The notes under the pieces are model-generated. The model ran no database searches and was not told the origin of the DNA. It was given only the letters and a program-made list of their open reading frames with translations. From Holophagales bacterium (GTDB lineage: Bacteria > Acidobacteriota > Holophagae > Holophagales > Holophagaceae), in contig JAITFL010000156.1 of NCBI GenBank assembly GCA_031281385.1, forward strand, positions 1 to 10,140: DNA of 10,140 nucleotides, given 5' to 3'. Numbering within the stretch: position 1 is the first letter of the stretch; the number at the start of each line of letters is the position of its first letter. A program made the translations under genes and the position numbers. This document shows positions 1 to 6,076 of this stretch, piece by piece.

Positions 1-45
1 CCATGTCCTGTCCGAGATGTCGTGCCGCCTGTGTGCCTGTTTCAT
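1..45 (-). CDS. IS5-family transposase, N-terminal fragment cut by window edge
   Basis: On the minus strand an SD AAGGAG (56..51) lies 5 bases before an ATG at 45..43, and the 15 codons to the edge read MKQAHRRHDISDRTW. The RRHDISDRTW segment resembles the start of IS4/IS5-type DDE transposases, which typically open with R-H-[DE]-[IL]-[ST]-D-x-x-W (established knowledge, recalled). Only 15 residues are visible, so no catalytic residues can be checked. The gene is divergent from the RCC1 lipoprotein with 31 bases between start codons, so an insertion-sequence end may lie in or just before that gene's leader. Alternative: an unrelated short N-terminus. Confidence 0.55.
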   Translation of the reverse strand, partial: MKQAHRRHDISDRTW

Positions 46-76
46 AGGTTCTCCTTAGTCCATACAAGGAGTTTAC

Positions 77-1570
77 ATGGCGCAGCGGGAAAAATCAAAT
101 CTATTGACGACACACTCTATGAACATGAAAAAAACAACCATCTTGACAGCCGCCATTCTGGCCCTTGCCTTCGGCTTCCTCGCCTGTGGGAGCGGTAGTG
201 GCGGCGGCGGTGACAATGGCGGCGGCTCAAATTCCGGCCCGACCAAAATCGCTGTGACAGGGGTGTCCCTCAACAAGACTTCCCTCAGTTTAACAGTTGG
301 CGCAACGGAAGCGCTTACGCACACCATTTCGCCCATCAATGCCACTAACCAAGCCGTCACTTGGTCTAGCGACAACAATGCCAAAGCAACGGTAAGCAAT
401 GGCGTGGTGACAGCCGTAGCCGCAGGCACTGCAAATATCACCGTGACTACACAGGATGGCAACAAGACAGCCACATGCTCTGTGACGGTGACAGACCCTG
501 TGTCTACTCAGTATGCATTTGTGTCCGCTGGCGATAACTTTACACTGGCCATCAAGAATGACGGCAGCCTCTGGGCATGGGGATGGAATTTTCTTGGCCA
601 GCTGGGCCTCGGCGACACCCCATGGCGCGGCGTTCCTACCCTCGTGGGCGCGGAGAGCGGCTGGGCGTCAGTATCCGCTGGCGTTGCCTTTTCACTGGCC
701 ATCAAGAAAGACGGCAGCCTCTGGGCATGGGGGGACAATGGTTATGGCAAGCTGGGCCTCGGCGACAGCACTGACAGAAGCATCCCCACCCGAGTGGGCG
801 CGGAGAGCGACTGGGCGTCAGTGTCCGCTGGCGTTTACTTTTCACTGGCCATCAAGAAAGACGGCAGCCTCTGGGCATGGGGGGACAATTATTTTCGCGA
901 GCTGGGCCTCGGCGACACCAAAAGCCGCTACGTTCCCACCCGCGTGGGCGCGGAGAGCGACTGGGCGTCCGTTTCAGCGGGCGATAGCCACTCACTTGCC
1001 ATCAAGAAAGACGGCAGCCTCTGGGCATGGGGAAACAATTGGTTTGGCGAGCTGGGCCTCGGTGGCGGCACATTCCCCAACGTTCCCACCCGCGTGGGCG
1101 CGGATAGCGGCTGGGCGTCTGTGTCCGCTGGTGATGGCTTTTCACTGGCCACCAAGAAAGACGGCAGCCTCTGGGCATGGGGATGGAATCCCAAAGGCGA
1201 GCTGGGCCTCGGCGACACCACAAACCGCAATGTTCCCACCCGCGTGGGCGCGGATAGCGGCTGGGCGTCAGTGTCCGCTGGCGATCACTTTTCACTGGCC
1301 ACCAAGAATGACGGCAGTCTCTGGGCATGGGGGGACAATAGTCTTCATCAGCTGGGCCTCGGCGACAGCGGAATCTTTGGCACAGACCGCAACGTTCCTA
1401 CCCGCGTGGGCGCAGAGAGCGACTGGGTGTCAGTGTCCGCTGGCGGTGGCCATTCACTGGCCATCAAGAAAGACGGCAGCCTCTGGGCATGGGGGTTCAG
1501 TAGTTATGGCCAGCTGGGCCTCGGTGGCGGCACATTCCCCAACGTTCCCACCCGTGTCACGGGGAAATAG
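77..1570 (+). CDS. Lipoprotein with BIG2 Ig-like domain and seven RCC1 repeats
   Basis: Predicted exported, lipid-anchored protein of unknown target. From ATG 77 it is 497 aa. A signal peptide (MNMKKTT, then a hydrophobic stretch) ends in FLAC, with Cys37 as the likely lipidated residue, followed by a Gly/Ser-rich linker. A BIG2 Ig-like fold covers about residues 57-139. Seven RCC1-type repeats of about 50 aa (from about 146 to the end) share VSAGxxFSLAIKKDGSLWAWG and LGLGD...VPTRVG and probably form a seven-bladed propeller. Start choice: ATG 77 has an ideal SD AAGGAG (65-70, spacing 6) but gives 14 residues before the signal peptide. ATG 119 gives a normal signal peptide but has no SD. Repeat 6 carries a 4-residue insertion, and repeats 4 and 7 share an exact 43-bp block. 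The fold is clear; the function is unknown. Confidence 0.88.
   Translation: MAQREKSNLLTTHSMNMKKTTILTAAILALAFGFLACGSGSGGGGDNGGGSNSGPTKIAVTGVSLNKTSLSLTVGATEALTHTISPINATNQAVTWSSDNNAKATVSNGVVTAVAAGTANITVTTQDGNKTATCSVTVTDPVSTQYAFVSAGDNFTLAIKNDGSLWAWGWNFLGQLGLGDTPWRGVPTLVGAESGWASVSAGVAFSLAIKKDGSLWAWGDNGYGKLGLGDSTDRSIPTRVGAESDWASVSAGVYFSLAIKKDGSLWAWGDNYFRELGLGDTKSRYVPTRVGAESDWASVSAGDSHSLAIKKDGSLWAWGNNWFGELGLGGGTFPNVPTRVGADSGWASVSAGDGFSLATKKDGSLWAWGWNPKGELGLGDTTNRNVPTRVGADSGWASVSAGDHFSLATKNDGSLWAWGDNSLHQLGLGDSGIFGTDRNVPTRVGAESDWVSVSAGGGHSLAIKKDGSLWAWGFSSYGQLGLGGGTFPNVPTRVTGK
595..1560 (+). repeat. 150-bp tandem coding repeats (RCC1 blades)
   Basis: The RCC1 region is a DNA-level tandem array with a period of about 150 bp: near-identical framework (tgggcatgggg, gctgggcctcgg, cccacccg) with differences clustered in the same few codons of each unit. 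The unit length is a multiple of three, so stop-free shadow frames also propagate through the array on both strands. The block 1050-1092 is identical to 1512-1554, which suggests recombination or gene conversion between units 4 and 7. Confidence 0.85.
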
Positions 1571-1594
1571 GGCTGACAGACGGCATTGGTGATA

Positions 1595-1620
1595 GGGGCC
1601 TAACGGCCCCTTGTCTTTTT
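1595..1620 (+). terminator. Rho-independent terminator of the RCC1 gene
   Basis: A perfect GGGGCC / GGCCCC stem (1595-1600 and 1605-1610) with a TAAC loop is followed by TTGTCTTTTT. It lies 24 bases after the RCC1 stop codon and has the classic intrinsic terminator form. Confidence 0.88.
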
Positions 1621-1709
1621 GTTCAAGGAGTGTAATACCAATTCCTGTTGCCGATGCTATAAAATTCAAGATGCAAAAAAGTCTGTAGCAATGGTTTTCA
1701 TCCTGTGAC

Positions 1710-1955
1710 ATGTACCTTGAAACAGGTATTACTTACCCAATTCCTACAATCAAACCCCTATTTCTATCTTTTGTACCCGGCAGTTTTATCGTGTCGATTG
1801 AGTACAACTGCGCCTCGATGGTGGACACTATGCGGCAAAATTGATGCGGGTTACGCCGCGACAGTATTAATGCGGATTGAGTGTGTGACACTGGGCGAGT
1901 ACTATGACCACCTGAATCGCCTACATCGGAACCGCGCCCCAAGCACCTGCCAGCT
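1710..1955 (+). pseudogene. Possible degraded ORF between terminator and repeat A
   Basis: An ATG at 1710 opens a 44-codon frame (stop 1842-1844) containing PGSFIVSIEYNCASMVDTMR. At the CAAAATTGA stop region another frame continues with protein-like sequence (DAGYAATVLMRIECVTLGEY) until repeat A begins at 1956. One inserted or lost base near 1835-1841 would join the two. There is no SD before 1710 and I recognise no family, so this may be chance. Apart from this and the terminator, 1621-1955 shows only a weak inverted pair (TAATACC 1633-1639, GGTATTA 1725-1731). Confidence 0.2.
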
Positions 1956-2212
1956 CATCGAAGCCATGTCCATGTATCTGCTCCTACATAGGGCAGTGGG
2001 CGAAACGAGTATAAGGGGTCTGGGGAGTAATGAGGGGTGGACTCGCATGCGAGGCCGCCCTGAATGAATCCCCAGTTAGCATTTAGGAAGCTTTTCCAAG
2101 TTCCGGAGCAAAGCGTAACAGGCCGAAGTATGCTCGCCCCGAGTTCAAGCGGCGAATGACCTCGCCGCGTCATCATTCGGCATAAATATCAACGCGGGCG
2201 AAGCCCGCATCA
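1956..2212 (+). repeat. Interspersed repeat, copy A
   Basis: This is the first of three copies in the window (B at 4333-4658, C at 8833-9018 inverted). In order: CATCGAAGCC; a partial CCTACATAGG palindrome; stem arms CTGGGGA (2020-2026) and TCCCCAG (2069-2075) around a 42-base insert; an imperfect 26-bp palindrome (2035-2060) centred on CTCGCATGCGAG; GTTAGCATTTAGGAAGC then TTTTCCAAG (ends 2100); hairpin 1, GCGGCGA-ATGACC-TCGCCGC (2149-2168); ATTCGGCATAAA; and hairpin 2, GCGGGC-GAA-GCCCGC (2194-2208). The 3' half contains the very stable GCGAAGC mini-hairpin motif. Unlike B and C it has no CTTGCAAAA ends. Confidence 0.85.
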
Positions 2213-2217
2213 GTGCG

Positions 2218-2273
2218 TATCCTAACCCCTATCCCCTACAACCTACCCCCTAACCACTACCCCCTACCTCCTA
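2218..2273 (+). repeat. Eight 7-bp tandem units, CCCCTAN / TAGGGGN
   Basis: Eight consecutive heptads, all ending in CTA: TATCCTA, ACCCCTA, TCCCCTA, CAACCTA, CCCCCTA, ACCACTA, CCCCCTA, CCTCCTA. On the minus strand this is TAGGGGN with four runs of four or five G, enough for a G-quadruplex. The array begins 5 bases after repeat A and ends 4 bases before an extended -10 motif, so it occupies the -35 region of the receiver-gene promoter. Confidence 0.85.
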
Positions 2274-2277
2274 GGCT

Positions 2278-2286
2278 TGCTATACT
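2278..2286 (+). promoter_or_regulatory. Extended -10 promoter for receiver-antiporter operon
   Basis: TGCTATACT fits the TGnTATAAT extended -10 class, which can work without a -35 box. No -35 is seen because the heptad array sits there. The predicted start near 2293 leaves a leader of about 90 bases before ATG 2382. Inference from sequence only. Confidence 0.4.
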
Positions 2287-2381
2287 TGTTAAAAGGCTCT
2301 GTGGCATCACGCCGCTCTATTTGGCCTATCCTTCAAACCACAGTCTCCCTGGGCTATCTTGGGGATTTGCGTTGGGTATTC

Positions 2382-3062
2382 ATGGCAAAGAAAAAAATCA
2401 TCTTGGTTGACGACAACCCGGCCAACTTGACCGCTTGCAAGAAGTCGCTGAAAGACATGTACGACGTTTTTTCGGTGCCTTCGGCGGAAAAGATGTTCGA
2501 GCTGCTTTTGCACGTCTATCCAGATTTGATACTTTTGGACGTGGAAATGCCCGGGACAAATGGTTACGAGGCGATGAAGAAGCTGAAGGGAAACGAGACG
2601 TACAAGGACATACCGGTGATATTCCTTTCTGCCATGGACGACGCAGAAAGCGAAATCGAGGGCCTTAGCCTTGGGGCCGTTGACTATATCCACAAGCCTT
2701 TTGTTGGCCCACTGCTCCTTCGCCGCATAGAGATGCATTTGACGGTAGTAGAGGGCAAGCAGGAACTACTGGCACTGAATAATTCCATACAGGCGCTGAT
2801 GGCGCAGGATTCCGAAAGCACCGACCAAAAGGTGGAAGCAGAGGAAGAGACCATCAAGGAGCTATTGACCAAGGGCATGCTGCTTTCTAGGATGGGGCGC
2901 GAAATCCGTACACCCTTGAACACCATCATTGAGATGATACAGTCGTCAATCACCTCAAACGACATGGCCCACATCAAGCACTGCCTTGGCGTCGCCAACA
3001 CTGAATCAAGGCTGATAATGGAGATCGTCAACAACACGCTAGACTCGTCAGCTTTGAATTGA
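2382..3062 (+). CDS. Receiver-domain protein with degenerate, truncated HisKA domain
   Basis: Cytoplasmic signalling protein, 226 aa. Residues 4-120 form a complete receiver domain: acidic pocket Asp10/Asp11, phosphoacceptor Asp53 in LLDVEMPG, Ser83 and Lys105 (HKPF). A charged helix follows (about 125-165), then a HisKA dimerisation-like segment (166-226). Its H-box reads MGREIRTPLN where kinases have M-S-H-E-[IL]-R-T-P-L-N, so the phosphorylatable His is Arg173 (codon CGC at 2898-2900, one transition from CAC). No HATPase_c domain follows; the protein stops right after the second HisKA helix. It is therefore unlikely to be a kinase and could act as a phospho-switch, a dimerising partner or a remnant. 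ATG 2382 starts directly before the receiver (MAKKKIILVDD); its SD is weak. The stop is 19 bases before the antiporter start, so they are probably co-transcribed. Confidence 0.85.
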   Translation: MAKKKIILVDDNPANLTACKKSLKDMYDVFSVPSAEKMFELLLHVYPDLILLDVEMPGTNGYEAMKKLKGNETYKDIPVIFLSAMDDAESEIEGLSLGAVDYIHKPFVGPLLLRRIEMHLTVVEGKQELLALNNSIQALMAQDSESTDQKVEAEEETIKELLTKGMLLSRMGREIRTPLNTIIEMIQSSITSNDMAHIKHCLGVANTESRLIMEIVNNTLDSSALN

Positions 3063-3081
3063 CGGGCGGAGGAAGGCCATC

Positions 3082-4245
3082 ATGGACGTTGTGCTGCTTT
3101 CTGGGGTCATATTGATCATCAGTGCGCTGTCCTGCAAGACAACGGACAGGCTTGGGGTTTCCGTGCTGGTGGGTTTTATAGCAATAGGCGTCCTGATTGG
3201 CAAGTGGTTCAGGTTTGAAAGCACGATGACGGTTGACAATATATGCAGATTCGCGCTGCTGCTGATCATTTTTAATGGCGGCTTTCAGACAGATTTTTCT
3301 AAGGCCAAGCCTGTATTAAAGGTTTCTTCGTGGCTGTCGTCTGCGGGTACGCTACTGACGGCGGGCCTGTGCGGGGCCTTTGCGTACTACGTGATGCGCT
3401 TTGAATTTTACCAAGCGATGCTGCTGGGGGCCGTTATTTCCTCTACTGACGCGGCTTCCGTCTTTTCCATACTGCACTCGAAAAACTGCCATCTAAAAAA
3501 CAACTTGGGCCCCATACTGGAAATAGAAAGTGGCTCCAACGACCCCTTTGCATATATGTTGACGGTCTTGTTCCTAACGCTTGCCACTGGGGGCCACCAA
3601 AACATATTTATGCTCCTTACCCAACAAATCGTAGTCCAAATCGTGCTTGGCGTGGCATCTGGTGTAATCATTGCCAAACTGGGGCAGTTGCTGTTGAACA
3701 AATTTAATCTAAGCATAGACGGGCTTTATAGCGTGCTGCTGTGCGGGACGGCTTTCCTTATCTACGGCGCGGCCGAGCAATTTAATGGCAATGGCTTTTT
3801 GGCGGTTTATATTGGCGGGATCATACTTGGCAACAGCCGATTGGTGTACAAGGGCTTTTTGTCTAGGCTGTTCAATTCGTTCTCCATGATCATGCAAATA
3901 TTGCTCTTCATTGTTTTGGGCATCCTCTGCGTCCCATCGGATTTGAAAGCGGTGGCGGGCAGCGGGCTTTTGTTTGCAGTGTTTTTGACGCTGGTGGCGC
4001 GACCAGCAGTCATTTACGCGCTTATGAGGCCATTCCGCCGCACAGGGAAAGAGATAGCCCTAGTGTCTTGGGCTGGCTTTAGGGGGGCATCTTCAATCGT
4101 CTTTGCCACGATAGTGCTGTATGCGGGCTTGCCTTACTCAAATCATGTGTTCAGCATTGCTTTTTTCGTCTGCCTGCTCTCGGCCATCGTCCAAGGCTGG
4201 CTCATGGTGCCTTTCGCCAGAATGTTGGGCTTGACGGACGAATAA
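3082..4245 (+). CDS. NhaP2/CvrA-type K+(Na+)/H+ antiporter, membrane domain only
   Basis: Inner-membrane monovalent cation/proton antiporter of the CPA1 family, exchanging K+ or Na+ for H+. The 387 aa are almost wholly hydrophobic, with about 12 likely membrane segments. Family landmarks are SSTDAASVF (Asp123), LEIESGSNDPFAYML (Asn153-Asp154, the ND ion-binding pair) and FRGASSIV (Arg334). The closest recalled family is the K+/H+ antiporter NhaP2. E. coli NhaP2 is over 550 aa with a cytosolic regulatory C-terminus (TrkA_C-like); here the protein ends at the last helix. The start has a strong SD, GGAGGAAGG (3068-3076). It follows the receiver protein by 19 bases, hinting at osmotic or ionic signalling, but that link is inference. 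Confidence 0.88.
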   Translation: MDVVLLSGVILIISALSCKTTDRLGVSVLVGFIAIGVLIGKWFRFESTMTVDNICRFALLLIIFNGGFQTDFSKAKPVLKVSSWLSSAGTLLTAGLCGAFAYYVMRFEFYQAMLLGAVISSTDAASVFSILHSKNCHLKNNLGPILEIESGSNDPFAYMLTVLFLTLATGGHQNIFMLLTQQIVVQIVLGVASGVIIAKLGQLLLNKFNLSIDGLYSVLLCGTAFLIYGAAEQFNGNGFLAVYIGGIILGNSRLVYKGFLSRLFNSFSMIMQILLFIVLGILCVPSDLKAVAGSGLLFAVFLTLVARPAVIYALMRPFRRTGKEIALVSWAGFRGASSIVFATIVLYAGLPYSNHVFSIAFFVCLLSAIVQGWLMVPFARMLGLTDE

Positions 4246-4310
4246 TGCCGATTTGCTTGCGTTCATGCGTGTTTTAGGAGATTTATACCGACTTGCAATC
4301 AAAAGAGCTT

Positions 4311-4727
4311 CTTGCAAAAGCCTCTTCGCGTTCATCGAAGCCGTGCCCATGTATCCGCCCCTACATAGGGCAGTAAGCGAAGCGAGGACTAGGGGTCTGG
4401 GGAAGACGCCCTAGTGCAATGAGCGTTTGAGGCTGCGGTGCAGCCTCAAATGCCAACAGCACTTGGGCGGCTTAAAATGAAGGGTGGACTCGCATGCGAG
4501 GCCGCCCTGAATGAATCCCCAGTTAGCATTTAATAAGCTTTTCCAAGACCCGGCGGAAAACCCCCAAGGCCGCAACGCCTTTCTCTCGGGCTTAAGCAGC
4601 GCATGACCGCGCTGCGGAGCCCATTCGGCATAAACATCATCGCGGCGCAGCCGCATCATTACTGCGCGCGAAGCGGCCAACATGCTTAACGGAGTCTTGC
4701 ACACAAAAATTAGCCGAGTTTTGCAAG
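4311..4727 (+). mobile_element. Repeat copy B bracketed by 9-bp inverted ends (MITE-like)
   Basis: CTTGCAAAA (4311-4319) and TTTTGCAAG (4719-4727) are exact inverted ends around repeat copy B (core 4333-4658). The core repeats copy A in the same order: CATCGAAGCC, CCCCTACATAGGG, stem arms CTGGGGA (4397-4403) and TCCCCAG (4516-4522), the CTCGCATGCGAG palindrome (4489-4500), hairpin 1 GCAGCGC-ATGACC-GCGCTGC (4596-4615), ATTCGGCATAAA, and hairpin 2 GCGGC-GCA-GCCGC (4642-4654). Between the stem arms it carries a 112-base insert, against 42 in A and 16 in C. No transposase and no clear target duplication are visible. Nothing else gene-like is seen in 4246-4762. Confidence 0.65.
4423..4453 (+). repeat. 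Strong hairpin inside repeat B insert
   Basis: A perfect 11-bp stem, TTTGAGGCTGC (4426-4436) with GCAGCCTCAAA (4440-4450) and a GGT loop, extends by a G-T wobble and two further pairs. It is flanked by GCCCTAGTGC (4409-4418) and GCACTTGGGC (4460-4469), which pair with one mismatch, giving a nested structure. There is no T-tract, so it is not a standard terminator. Confidence 0.7.
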
Positions 4728-4750
4728 TGCCTCAAAAGATTGCATGTCAG

Positions 4751-4756
4751 TATAAT
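4751..4756 (+). promoter_or_regulatory. Consensus -10 box, possibly giving a leaderless ltaE mRNA
   Basis: A perfect TATAAT lies 6 bases before the threonine aldolase ATG, so the predicted transcript start (7 bases after the -10) falls on the ATG itself. There is no SD before this ATG. No good -35 is seen at 16-18 bases; the nearest candidate, TTGCAA in the repeat end, is 24 bases away. Inference from spacing. Confidence 0.35.
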
Positions 4757-4762
4757 ACTACT

Positions 4763-5788
4763 ATGCAAACCATAGACTTTAGATCCGATACAGTCACAAA
4801 GCCAAGCCCAGAAATGTGCAAGGCAATGGCAGCCGCAGATGTGGGCGACGACGTTTTGGAGCGCGACCCAACGATGGAGCGCCTAGAGTGCAAAGTGGCG
4901 GAGCTGCTTGGCAAAGAGGCCGCGCTTTGGACTCCAACAGGCTGCATGTCGAACCTTATCAGCCTGATGATACACCTCAAGCGCGGAGACAGATTTTTGG
5001 CCCCGGCATCGGCGCACGTCCTTGGCTCCGAGCTGGGCACCGCCGCATGGCTGGCTGGTGGCATGCCCGAACCGCTTGCTTGGGATGGCGGCCCGGGGCG
5101 GCCAACGCCAGAACAGGTCGTTAAGGCCGCAGGCGGGCAAGGGCCCTACTATTCACTGCGGACTACCCTGCTATGCCTAGAGAATACCCACAACTTTGCC
5201 GGAGGCTCTTGCCTTGGCTCGGCAAATTATAAAGCGCTTGTCGAGGCGGCAAAGGGCAAGGGCCTGAAAGTGCATCTCGATGGCGCAAGGGTGTGGCATG
5301 CGGCCGTGGCCACCGGAGACAGCCTAGCCAGCCTATGTTGGGGCGCCGACACAGTTTCGGTGTGCCTCTCCAAAGGGCTGGGTGCGCCCATGGGCAGCCT
5401 GCTGGCAGGTAGCAAAGCCGTTGCTGAAGAGGCCCGCAGGATAAGAAAAATGCTGGGCGGCGGCGTGCGCCAAGGCGGGGTTGTGGCAGCTGCCGGCCTT
5501 GTGGCGCTGGACTACATTCCCCACTTGGCCCAAGACCACGCAAAAGCGTCCGCCCTGGCCGATGGCCTAGCTTCGCTTGGCTTCAAAGCCGCCAAGCCAG
5601 AGACCAACATACTCATAGTTCCCGTTCCAAAGGCCGGTGAAGCCGTGGCAAAGCTAGAATCCGTTGGCATCCGCTGCCTCACGGTGGGGAGCGCGCTGCG
5701 CTTCATCACCCACCGCGACTTGGCGGCAACAGACATCACCGATGCCATTGAGAGAATCAAGCCGATAGCGGATAGCATAGTTTCTTGA
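4763..5788 (+). CDS. ltaE: Low-specificity L-threonine aldolase
   Basis: PLP-dependent fold-type I enzyme that cleaves L-threonine or L-allo-threonine to glycine and acetaldehyde, in the cytosol. At 341 aa it has the usual family length. It opens with the characteristic FRSDTVTKPSPEM. His85 (SAHVLGSE) is the likely PLP-stacking residue, LENTHN is at 139-144, the PLP-contacting HLDGAR has Asp173, and the Schiff-base lysine is Lys204 in SKGLGAP. The C-terminus keeps LRFITHRD. ATG 4763 is chosen because the family begins at this point; the upstream in-frame ATG 4682 would add 27 residues made from repeat-B flank. It stands alone, and its stop is 10 bases from the end of the convergent small ORF at 5799. 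Confidence 0.92.
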   Translation: MQTIDFRSDTVTKPSPEMCKAMAAADVGDDVLERDPTMERLECKVAELLGKEAALWTPTGCMSNLISLMIHLKRGDRFLAPASAHVLGSELGTAAWLAGGMPEPLAWDGGPGRPTPEQVVKAAGGQGPYYSLRTTLLCLENTHNFAGGSCLGSANYKALVEAAKGKGLKVHLDGARVWHAAVATGDSLASLCWGADTVSVCLSKGLGAPMGSLLAGSKAVAEEARRIRKMLGGGVRQGGVVAAAGLVALDYIPHLAQDHAKASALADGLASLGFKAAKPETNILIVPVPKAGEAVAKLESVGIRCLTVGSALRFITHRDLAATDITDAIERIKPIADSIVS

Positions 5789-5798
5789 GCCAATGGAA

Positions 5799-5957
5799 TC
5801 AGAGTTGCTTGAAGCACTTGCGATGTCGCCTTTGTAGCTCTACCCATTCATTACTGCAAGTCCAAAGACGTGTAGCTACGTTCTTTCGATAGGGAACTAT
5901 ATACTTAGTTCCACGGGAAATGAGGGATTCACCCCCAGTTTTCGGTAGAGTGCTCAT
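5799..5957 (-). CDS. Small basic protein, 52 aa, unknown
   Basis: The frame begins MSTLPKTGGESLISRGTKYI and ends RRHRKCFKQL. Its start has an excellent SD, AAAGGAGG (5972..5965), 7 bases before ATG. It is rich in Lys and Arg with two Trp and two Cys; I see no signal peptide or membrane segment and recognise no family. Its ATG overlaps the TGA of the 24-codon ORF upstream (ATGA), a typical translational-coupling arrangement. It is divergent from the methyltransferase and convergent with ltaE. One copy of the operator-like repeat lies inside its coding sequence (5886-5912). A regulatory role for the restriction-modification genes is speculation. Confidence 0.5.
   Translation of the reverse strand: MSTLPKTGGESLISRGTKYIVPYRKNVATRLWTCSNEWVELQRRHRKCFKQL
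5886..5912 (+). promoter_or_regulatory. Operator-like repeat, copy 1
   Basis: Contains a perfect inverted repeat GGAACTA-6-TAGTTCC (5893-5912) around TATACT. The 27-bp block matches the reverse complement of 6077-6103 at 24 of 27 positions; the identical part includes AGGGAACTATATACTT. It lies inside the 52-aa ORF. Confidence 0.55.
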
Positions 5958-6028
5958 AGTTGCGCCTCCTTTCTACGTGCTGCTTTGCCCATGTTGTTCC
6001 GGGCTCTTGCTGACAATGGTTTGTTCAT
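5954..6028 (-). CDS. Leader-size basic peptide, 24 aa, coupled to the 52-aa ORF
   Basis: ATG at 6028..6026 has a near-ideal SD, AAGGAGG (6041..6035), spacing 6. The frame begins MNKPLSARARNNMGKAARRK and ends at a TGA overlapping the next ATG. An in-frame stop lies upstream, so it cannot be longer. It is strongly basic with no recognised family. It could be a leader peptide controlling the downstream ORF, or a functional micro-protein. Confidence 0.45.
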   Translation of the reverse strand: MNKPLSARARNNMGKAARRKEAQL

Positions 6029-6076
6029 TCCCCGCCTCCTTGGGAATTGTTGTTATTGGTGATGTTACGAGTTCAT

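Noticed and set aside
513..1592. A 359-codon plus-strand frame and long minus-strand frames across the RCC1 gene
   Set aside because: They arise because a 150-bp unit, a multiple of three, repeats; the RCC1 frame has a signal peptide, known domains and an SD.
1633..1731. TAATACC / GGTATTA inverted pair as ends of a mobile element
   Set aside because: Only 7 exact bases, with a gap in the extended match and no second copy in the window.
1955..2176. A peptide (WKSFLN, then NWGFIQGG) encoded in all three repeat copies, which could suggest a conserved protein
   Set aside because: Several differences between copies change the amino acid, the frames have no starts or SDs, and hairpin conservation explains the sequence better.
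4682..4763. ATG 4682 as the start of threonine aldolase
   Set aside because: It adds 27 residues translated from repeat flank, foreign to the family, and lies upstream of the TATAAT box.
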